Under the pieces are notes generated by a model. That model did not search any database, was not told the DNA's origin, and worked only from the letters and a program-made list of their open reading frames with translations. DNA of 58,331 bases, taken from positions 1 to 58,331 of the forward strand of contig JAGBKI010000019.1 in assembly GCA_017933995.1 (NCBI GenBank). The letters are read 5' to 3'. The stretch comes from Bacteroidaceae bacterium. GTDB lineage: Bacteria; Bacteroidota; Bacteroidia; Bacteroidales; Bacteroidaceae. Made by a program: the position numbers and the translations under genes. How positions within the stretch are numbered: the first letter of the stretch is position 1; each line of letters starts with the position of its first letter. This document shows positions 53,036-58,331 of the stretch, piece by piece.

Positions 53036-53965
53036 TCAGAGCCACGCGCGACGGCGGAACACCCAATAGAATGCGCCAGTGACGATGACCGAGCCGATGA
53101 CGACGATGGGCATACCCCAAAGGTGGTTCTCCATGCCATTGATGAGGTTCATGCCGAAGATGCTGGCGATGAGCGTAGGGAACATGAGGATAATGCTCAC
53201 GCTGGTCATCTGTTTCATGACGCCCGACATGTTGTTGTTGATGACCGAGGCGTAGGTTTCCATCGTACTGTCGAGGATGTGGCTGTAGATGTTGGCCGTC
53301 TCGCGCGCCTGGTGGATTTCAATGTTCACGTCTTCGATGAGGTCCGCATCCAGCTCGTCCACGGGGAGTTTGAACTTCAGTTTGGAAAGTAGCGTCTCGT
53401 TGCCGCGAATGGACGTGACAAAGTATGTCAGGCTGTCTTGCAGGCGCGATAGGGCTATGAGGTCTTCATTGTCAATTACGCGGTCCTCCAGGTTCTGCTT
53501 GGCCTCTTCGATGAGCGCGCTGATTTGCTTCAAACGCTTCAGATACCACACGGCGCTCGACAAAAATAGGCGGAAGACAAAGTCCACGCTATCAGTGAAT
53601 CCCAAGCCGCGCTTCTGCTGATAGGCCACAAAATCTATCATCATGTTGGTCTCGTAATTGCAGACCGTGACGCAAACGTCGTCTTTCATGATGATACCAA
53701 GGGGAATCGTGGTGTGGGGCGTACGGCTTTTGACCTCCCTTACATAGGGTATGCGCAGGATGATGAGTTGCCAGCCTTCGTCGTAGTCGAAACGAGCGCG
53801 CTCATCCTTGTCTCGGATGTCGTCAAGGAAATATGCAGGTATGTTCAGTTCCTGCGTGAGGTAGTCCTCGTCGTCCTGTGTGGGGCAGGTAATCTGCGTC
53901 CAGCAACCGCTCTTCCACTCGTCGAGCAGTCGCAGGGTGTGGTTGTAGTTCCAAAAGGTTCGCAT
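53036..53965 (-). CDS. corA: CorA-family divalent cation transporter
   Basis: 309 residues. The N-terminal cytoplasmic alpha/beta domain (1-150) and long stalk helix (about 150-245, SALIEEAKQNLEDRVIDNEDLIALSRLQDSL) end in two transmembrane helices near 247-270 and 285-303. The signature GMN follows helix 1 in SIFGMNLINGMENHLWGM. Pentameric channel for Mg2+, or Co2+/Ni2+ in relatives. The gene is preceded by a noncoding leader of about 260 nt from a TACTTTTG promoter, which may carry regulation. Confidence 0.94.
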   Translation of the reverse strand: MRTFWNYNHTLRLLDEWKSGCWTQITCPTQDDEDYLTQELNIPAYFLDDIRDKDERARFDYDEGWQLIILRIPYVREVKSRTPHTTIPLGIIMKDDVCVTVCNYETNMMIDFVAYQQKRGLGFTDSVDFVFRLFLSSAVWYLKRLKQISALIEEAKQNLEDRVIDNEDLIALSRLQDSLTYFVTSIRGNETLLSKLKFKLPVDELDADLIEDVNIEIHQARETANIYSHILDSTMETYASVINNNMSGVMKQMTSVSIILMFPTLIASIFGMNLINGMENHLWGMPIVVIGSVIVTGAFYWVFRRRAWL

Positions 53966-54034
53966 GGCTTCCCTGTCGGTTTTTTGTCCGTAGGCGGGAA
54001 GCGCGCTCCTTATTCAAGAATATGGAGAGTGGGC

Positions 54035-54142
54035 TTACCGCCGGGACAGGTTGTAGAAAAAGTCCGCGCGTCGGCCCTGGCAACGTATGCAGAGCCTTGT
54101 GGCAGATCGATAGTCAGTGCTTTCCGGATGGTAATCGTCCAT
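54035..54142 (-). CDS. Possible 35-residue leader peptide upstream of corA
   Basis: ATG at 54142, stop TAA at 54035. The peptide begins MDDYHPESTDYR and contains LCIRCQG, a CxxC pair, then a basic aromatic end. It lies wholly inside the predicted corA leader. No homologue is recognised and another frame is also open here, so this is a weak call. Confidence 0.2.
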   Translation of the reverse strand: MDDYHPESTDYRSATRLCIRCQGRRADFFYNLSRR

Positions 54143-54232
54143 AATAGGGATGAAAATGTTTTTAGTCGGGCGGGACGCTGCAATGCTGATGCGGCAAAAG
54201 CCTGCGCAGCGTTTCCGACCCTATTTCGGCGG

Positions 54233-54240
54233 CAAAAGTA
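54233..54240 (-). promoter_or_regulatory. -7 box for corA
   Basis: TACTTTTG on the minus strand, 268 bp upstream of the corA ATG at 53965. Confidence 0.55.
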
Positions 54241-54320
54241 CACTTTTATTTACGAACGGCGTGCTCCCCGCACGGTTTTATGCTGTATTCCGCACCGCAA
54301 AACTACGCTCCATGCATATT

Positions 54321-54926
54321 TTAGGCCTCCCGGAGCGACTTGTTCACGCTGTCAATATAGTCCAGCAAGGTGTCCGTGCCTTGCCCGTTTGAACTGCTCG
54401 TGACGAAATACGGAGGCAGTTCCTCCCACGCTGCGCGCAGGGCGTCGAGAAAGCGTTCCACGCTGGGATTGAGTTGCGACTTGCGCACCCCGTCGGCTTT
54501 CGTGAAGACAATGGCAAGGGGTACGCCCTGCTCGCCCACGTTGCGGATGAACTCAAGGTCGATGGGCTGCGGCGGGATGCGCGAATCAACCAGCACAAAC
54601 AAGCAGGTAAGTTCCTCGCGGGTGGTCACGTAGTAGTCAATGAGCTTGCGCAGTTTCTCCTGCTCGCGCTTCCCACGCTTGGCATATCCGTAGCCGGGGA
54701 GGTCCACGAGATACCAGTCGCCGTTGATAAGGAAGTGGTTGATGAGCAGGGTCTTTCCAGGCGTGGCCGAGGTCTTTGCGAGTCCCTTCCTTCCCGTAAG
54801 ACGGTTTATCAAACTGCTCTTTCCCACGTTGCTGCGCCCGATGAAGGCATATTCGGGTTTTCCGTGATGCGGACAGGCATCAGCGCGTGAGTTCGAAATA
54901 ACAAATTCGGCTGTGTTTATTTTCAT
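54321..54926 (-). CDS. engB: Ribosome biogenesis GTPase EngB (YihA/YsxC)
   Basis: 201 residues. GTPase motifs: G1 GRSNVGKSS near 30, G2 within KTSATPGKT near 53 (Thr), G3 DLPGYG near 74 followed by YAKR, G4 FTKADG near 141 (TKAD), and G5-like [11 protein letters not shown] near 175. Normal length for the family. Needed for 50S subunit assembly. It lies 15 bp after the HAD gene at the end of the minus-strand run that starts with the ATP-grasp gene. Confidence 0.96.
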   Translation of the reverse strand: MKINTAEFVISNSRADACPHHGKPEYAFIGRSNVGKSSLINRLTGRKGLAKTSATPGKTLLINHFLINGDWYLVDLPGYGYAKRGKREQEKLRKLIDYYVTTREELTCLFVLVDSRIPPQPIDLEFIRNVGEQGVPLAIVFTKADGVRKSQLNPSVERFLDALRAAWEELPPYFVTSSSNGQGTDTLLDYIDSVNKSLREA

Positions 54927-54941
54927 ATCCGATTGTTGATA

Positions 54942-55697
54942 TTACCGTTTTGATTCGTATAACAGTGCGCCCCGCCTCTCTACTCCCATCAACGTGTACT
55001 CCAGTTCGGCGTAGTTGGCTACTACAATCAGCGGAACAGACTCCGCTCCAAGAGGAGACGTATGCGGTTTGCTATTAAGCCAAACGGTGCGGCAACCGGC
55101 GGCGCGGGCGGGGCGGATGTCGTTTTTGAGGCTGTCGCCGATGGCGGTGCACTCGTCGGGGTGGCAGCCGGCGGTCTCGACAGCAAGGCGCCACAGAGCG
55201 GGGTCGGGCTTACGGATGCCCACGGCGGCGCTTTCCACCACGGCGTCGAACAGGCCGTCGAGGCCGTAGTCGCGCAGCACGGCGGGCAGGTTGCCGTAGA
55301 AGTTGGAGACGAGCACGGTCTTATAGCGTCGGCGCAGTCGGCGTAGCATCGGGCGCACGGCGTCGAGGTTGCTACGCACGTCGGTGTCAAGGTGCGCGGC
55401 CAGTCGGTCGGCCTTGACCTCCACACTCTCCTTGGCAAAGGCGTCGGCGAGGCCGTGGTCGCGCAGCCAGGCCAGTTCAAGGCGCAGTTTCTTGGCCAGG
55501 AGTGGGCGGAAGGTGCAGTCTGTGGCCACGGCGCCGGGTTCGGACAGCGCGCGCTCGGCCTGGATGTATGCGTCGCGTGCCAGCGCGTCGTCGGGATGCA
55601 GCCCGGCACCGGCCCAGGCTCGGCGCAGCACGTCGTACCAATGCACGCCGCAGGTGTCGAGCGTGCCGCCGTAGTCGAAAAGCAGGGCGCGGGTCAT
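54942..55697 (-). CDS. HAD-superfamily hydrolase
   Basis: 251 residues. Motif I is FDYGGTLDT (nucleophile Asp8), but the second Asp of the usual DxDGT is Gly, as in some HAD members. Motif II LVSNFYGN near 130, motif III Lys in GIRKPDPALWRLA near 162, motif IV IGDSLKNDIRPARAAGCRTVWLN near 186. An all-alpha cap lies between motifs I and II (residues 15-95). Probably a small-molecule phosphatase; the missing acid/base Asp may slow or alter the chemistry. It overlaps the flippase-like gene by 4 bp, so it is part of the same operon. Confidence 0.88.
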   Translation of the reverse strand: MTRALLFDYGGTLDTCGVHWYDVLRRAWAGAGLHPDDALARDAYIQAERALSEPGAVATDCTFRPLLAKKLRLELAWLRDHGLADAFAKESVEVKADRLAAHLDTDVRSNLDAVRPMLRRLRRRYKTVLVSNFYGNLPAVLRDYGLDGLFDAVVESAAVGIRKPDPALWRLAVETAGCHPDECTAIGDSLKNDIRPARAAGCRTVWLNSKPHTSPLGAESVPLIVVANYAELEYTLMGVERRGALLYESKR

Positions 55698-56701
55698 GGG
55701 CGCAGGGCTTTAGGGCACACTTTGATGAACACGACGCCGACGGCCACCCAAAAAATCTCGCGCACGCGCGTATATAAAGCGGTATAGATGCCCAGGGCGG
55801 GCGCCAGTCCCAGCAGGGCGAAGACGGCGGCCACACCGCCCTCGCGCGCGCCGAGTTGCAGCGGCAGGAAGAAGAACACGTTGCCCACCAGCGAGGAGAA
55901 CGCCAGCACCATCAGGGCGTCGGCGTAACTCACCTGTACGCCGAAGGCAAGCAGGATGAAGACAAACTCCCACGTATTGACCAGGCGCGCGAAGTATTCG
56001 CACATCAAGGCTTTGATGAAAGCGCGCGGCGCGCGGTGGAGCATCGCCAGACATTCGTCGAGGCGCGCCGCCGAGTCGCCGTAGCGTTCGGCCAGACCGC
56101 GCGTGAAGCGTTGGAGCAGCGGCAGGGCGGCGGCCACGCGCAGCAGTTTCTGCGCCACGCCGCTGCGCACGCCGCGCAGGAAGAGGTAGTAGACCAGCGC
56201 GGCCAAGCAGACGAAGAGGGCTATCAGCACGCCGAGCGTGGCGTCCATCTTGGCGGCGTAGACGACGGGGAAGAGCAGGGCGGCGGTGGTCCACAGCAGG
56301 AAGTGGCTCAGCACGTGGGTCATCGAATAGAGCAGCGTGGAGGCCGTGGCGCGCGTGGTGCCGTAGCGCGGGCGCAACTCCATAATGCGGTAGGGCAGGC
56401 CGCCGAAGCCCATCGGCGTGATGTAGCTGAAAGCGAAGCCGCTCACCGTGAGGCGCAGCGCGGCGGGATAGGACAGGCGGGGGCTGTCGGGCGTGGCGGC
56501 GGTGAGGTTCACGATGGTGCGGTAGGCCACGCCGTTGAGCATATAGACGAAAATCCACACACCCAGCACGACGGGCAGCCACGGCCACGCGCCTTGCAGG
56601 AACAGGGCGGCGCCGGTGCCGTCGGTGTCGAAGTGCAGCGCCATAAACACCACGCAGGCGATGCCGAAGACGAAGAAAAGGTTGCGGTATAGGGGCTTCA
56701 C
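55694..56701 (-). CDS. Flippase-like integral membrane protein (LPG synthase TM/AglD family)
   Basis: 335 residues with eight or so transmembrane helices. The segment SGFAFSYITPMGFGGLPYRIMELRPRYG near 88-115 is the conserved region of the lysylphosphatidylglycerol_synth_TM/UPF0104 family, with SSLVGNVFFFLPLQLGAREGG near 270 as the second. No catalytic synthetase domain follows, so it is the membrane-only type thought to flip or move lipids. Neighbours are a CDP-alcohol phosphatidyltransferase and a HAD hydrolase, suggesting it handles their lipid product. Confidence 0.87.
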   Translation of the reverse strand: MKPLYRNLFFVFGIACVVFMALHFDTDGTGAALFLQGAWPWLPVVLGVWIFVYMLNGVAYRTIVNLTAATPDSPRLSYPAALRLTVSGFAFSYITPMGFGGLPYRIMELRPRYGTTRATASTLLYSMTHVLSHFLLWTTAALLFPVVYAAKMDATLGVLIALFVCLAALVYYLFLRGVRSGVAQKLLRVAAALPLLQRFTRGLAERYGDSAARLDECLAMLHRAPRAFIKALMCEYFARLVNTWEFVFILLAFGVQVSYADALMVLAFSSLVGNVFFFLPLQLGAREGGVAAVFALLGLAPALGIYTALYTRVREIFWVAVGVVFIKVCPKALRP

Positions 56702-56744
56702 GGTTCAGGGTATCAGTTCAAAGGGCTTGTATATTGCCGAACGT

Positions 56745-56990
56745 TTATTGGCCAACGTTTAATGCTTATTGGCCAACGTTTAATGCTTATTGGCCAACGT
56801 TCAATGTTTATTGGCCAACGTTTAATGTTTATTGGCCAACGTTTAATGTTTATTGGCCAACGTTTAATGTTTATTGGCCAACGTTTAATGTTTATTGGCC
56901 AGCGTTTAATGTTTATTGGCCAACGTTTAATGTTTATTGGCCAACGTTTAATGTTTATTGGCCAGCGTTTAATGTTTATTGTCTATTGTT
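56745..56990. repeat. 21-bp tandem repeat, 11 complete copies plus partial ends
   Basis: The unit is TTATTGGCCAACGTTTAATG followed by T or C. Eleven full units run 56745-56975, with a degenerate start near 56731 and a diverging tail to about 56990. Variation is limited to a few positions (A/G in CCAACG, T/C before AATG, T/C at the unit end). Each unit contains the palindromes TTGGCCAA and AACGTT. The array fills the gap between the flippase-like and CDP-alcohol transferase genes, and its tail overlaps the stop codon of the latter. Two plus-strand frames are open across it, but there is no start signal or gene-like context. Confidence 0.9.
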
Positions 56991-57854
56991 TATTGTTCTG
57001 CACAGTCGCTCGTGCCGCCTGTGCATCACCACGTAGAGGGCGGTGAAGACGGTCACCTCGGCGGCGAAGTAGAGCCAGGGGTGTCCCACGAGCAGGCTGG
57101 CGTAGAGCGTCAGGGCGCGGGCGTTGAACGTGAGCAGGTTGGCGTAGGCCATCAGCGGGCGGCTGCCCTCCAGAAACGGCTCGCGCAGCGACGGTTGGGC
57201 GAAGAGGCGGGCGCGGACGAGCTGGAAACAGGGCGTGGCGGCCTCCTGCGCGGCGGTGTAGCGGATGTAGGTCCACAGGAAGGCTTTCCACACGCGGTTG
57301 CCCCGCCACGGCAGGCGGTTGTAGTCCTGGCGCAGGCGTCGGCTGTCGTCGAGTTCGCTGCCGTCAGCGCCTTTGAGGAGGCGCAGGTGGATGTTGCGGT
57401 AGTAGTCGGCCAGCCGCGCCTGCCGCGTGTGGCAGCCGAAGCCCGCCACAGTGCCGAGCATCCAAATCCACACGCCCCACTGCGGCTGCAGGCGCAGGCA
57501 GATGGCGGCGTAGATGGTCACGAACCAGAGGTCGCCCGCCGCGCCGTCGAGCACACGTCCCAGGCGCGACTTCCGGCCCGTCATTCGCGCCATCTGCCCG
57601 TCGGTGCTGTCGAAGATATTGGCTTGCACCAGCAGCAGGATGCCCAGGGCGTTGAGCGCGAGGTCGTCGAAGTAGAACAGCACGCCCGCCGCCACGCCCA
57701 GCACGATGGAGAGGACGGTGACGGCGTTGGGCGTCCAACCCAGGCGTATGAACAGGCGCGCCCACAGCAGGCCGACAGGGCGCGTGAAAACGCGGTCGAG
57801 CCATTCCTCGGTGTCGAGGCTCTTGTAGGTGTCGCGGGCGGTGACTTTGGCCAT
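56976..57854 (-). CDS. CDP-alcohol phosphatidyltransferase
   Basis: 292 residues with about six to eight hydrophobic helices. Carries the full CDP-alcohol transferase signature D-x2-DG-x2-AR-x8-G-x3-D-x3-D as DSTDGQMARM then RLGRVLDGAAGD near residues 83-108. It transfers a phospho-alcohol from a CDP-linked donor to an alcohol acceptor at the membrane. Longer than bacterial PgsA or PssA (about 180-250), with an extra region at 150-215. The gene follows the ATP-grasp gene by 4 bp. The product could be an inositol- or other polyol-headgroup lipid, but the alcohol cannot be read from sequence. Confidence 0.92.
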   Translation of the reverse strand: MAKVTARDTYKSLDTEEWLDRVFTRPVGLLWARLFIRLGWTPNAVTVLSIVLGVAAGVLFYFDDLALNALGILLLVQANIFDSTDGQMARMTGRKSRLGRVLDGAAGDLWFVTIYAAICLRLQPQWGVWIWMLGTVAGFGCHTRQARLADYYRNIHLRLLKGADGSELDDSRRLRQDYNRLPWRGNRVWKAFLWTYIRYTAAQEAATPCFQLVRARLFAQPSLREPFLEGSRPLMAYANLLTFNARALTLYASLLVGHPWLYFAAEVTVFTALYVVMHRRHERLCRTINNRQ

Positions 57855-57858
57855 GGGT

Positions 57859-58331
57859 TCAGGGTTGGAGCAGGCGTTTGACGACGGCCTCGGCGGCCTC
57901 GGCGGCGCACGGGGCGTAGGAGGGGAAATCGTTGAAGTCGAAATAGACGGGCATTCCGTCGCTACCGACGATGGCGTCCGCGCCGTAGATGTCGATGCCG
58001 AGTGCTGTGGCCAGTTCGTGTCCCACGAAGCGGAAATAGTCGGCGGGCGTGGGGAACTCGTCGCCCACGAGTGCGGCGACGGCCTCGGGCAGCGGTGCGC
58101 CCTCTGGCGTGTCGGGCAGGACGAAACGGGCGAACGGCGTGCCGGCGACGCCGTAGATTTTCACCTGCGTGCCTTCGACGTGGCGTTCCATGGAGAAGTC
58201 GCTGACGCCCGTCGGGGCGGTGCGGCGCACGAAGTCGGCCAGGGCGCGGGGGTTGTCAATGCGCTCGACGACTCGCCCGGGTGTGTCGAGGCGTTGTGCC
58301 TTGGCCCAGACGGGGAAGCCGCCGTCGTAGG
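57859..58331 (-). CDS. ATP-grasp-like protein, partial (N-terminus off the right edge)
   Basis: The last 157 residues are visible and the frame is open to the window edge. They start YDGGFPVWAKAQRLDTPG and include FSMERHVEGTQVKIYGVAG, ALGIDIYGADAIVGSDG and PVYFDFNDFPSYAPC. The metal-binding E/N-type end of ATP-grasp enzymes is represented by the DAIV..YFDFNDFPS segment. ATP-grasp proteins join a carboxylate to an amine or other nucleophile using ATP, or phosphorylate small alcohols. An internal GTG at 58230 is not the true start. First visible gene of the operon that includes the CDP-alcohol transferase. Confidence 0.75.
   Translation of the reverse strand, partial: YDGGFPVWAKAQRLDTPGRVVERIDNPRALADFVRRTAPTGVSDFSMERHVEGTQVKIYGVAGTPFARFVLPDTPEGAPLPEAVAALVGDEFPTPADYFRFVGHELATALGIDIYGADAIVGSDGMPVYFDFNDFPSYAPCAAEAAEAVVKRLLQP

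Larger units (their letters stand above)
53966..54320. other. corA leader region
   Basis: 355 bases between corA and engB. It contains the promoter at 54233-54240, a possible second box reading TAGTTTTG on the minus strand at about 54297-54304, and a 35-codon frame at 54035-54142. No strong hairpin or terminator was found after engB. Confidence 0.5.

Noticed and set aside
56731-57036. CRISPR array or coding sequence at the 21-bp repeat
   Set aside because: Units are contiguous with no unique spacers, so it is not CRISPR. Two plus-strand frames are open only because the unit length is a multiple of three and lacks stops; there is no start signal and the surrounding genes run on the other strand.

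Overview
The window looks like a chromosomal segment of a GC-rich member of the Bacteroidales, most likely Prevotellaceae-like. Evidence is the recurrent Bacteroidetes -7 promoter box (TAnnTTTG) upstream of many genes on both strands, the near absence of Shine-Dalgarno sequences, type IX secretion parts (PorT, T9SS plug protein), a Porin_10 protein, a fimbrillin-like lipoprotein, an NADP-type glutamate dehydrogenase, PepD and a glycine-lipid acyltransferase pair. The genus is inference.

Layout. 1-5.9 kb is an AT-richer block holding a two-gene defence module on the minus strand (PLD-SNF2 helicase, then an Eco57I-like adenine methylase that runs off the left edge). It stops exactly at the 3' end of a tRNA-Ser(CGA), where ACACCCAA-type repeats suggest an integration site. 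6-12 kb: OmpH-like lipoprotein and a small membrane protein, divergent from pepD; a beta-helix lipoprotein; gdhA. 11.8-12.8 kb is a long noncoding stretch with a hairpin, a 240-bp palindromic element, a four-palindrome array and a promoter-driven structured RNA. 12.8-16.5 kb: glycosyltransferase and clpB. 16.8-25 kb, plus strand: glsA-like and glsB-like lipid acyltransferases, a secreted protein, polysaccharide export (SLBB) and chain-length proteins, an FMN-binding protein and a CapA lipoprotein. 25-26.5 kb: enolase. 26.6-30.6 kb: a type III restriction-modification pair with a strongly folded leader and an AT-rich, apparently exchanged target-recognition region. 30.6-37 kb: porT, a fimbrillin-like pair, rplS, triplicated promoter repeats before an AmpG-like permease, a HigBA toxin-antitoxin pair and rnpB. 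37-43 kb: T9SS plug protein, 2-hydroxyacid dehydrogenase, TRIC channel, porin. 43-50.7 kb, minus strand: HD hydrolase, twin-ABC ATPase, overlapping envelope genes, a GT2 glycosyltransferase, DUF4199, purC and a PhoH-like ATPase. 51-53 kb: pyrF and miaA. 53-58.3 kb, minus strand: CorA, then an operon-like run ATP-grasp (partial) - CDP-alcohol phosphatidyltransferase - flippase-like protein - HAD - engB, interrupted by an 11-copy 21-bp tandem repeat.

The most unusual content is noncoding. Two dispersed arrays of four 17-bp palindromes have an exact 21-bp pitch. There are two full copies and a half copy of a roughly 240-bp self-complementary element. A family of inverted repeats is built from ATTAGGA/GTTAAAA-like words. 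There are two candidate structured RNAs, one with a predicted pseudoknot and one with about 40 bp of nested helix ahead of the type III methylase. The best candidate for an incompletely described pathway is the lipid-headgroup-like operon at the right edge.
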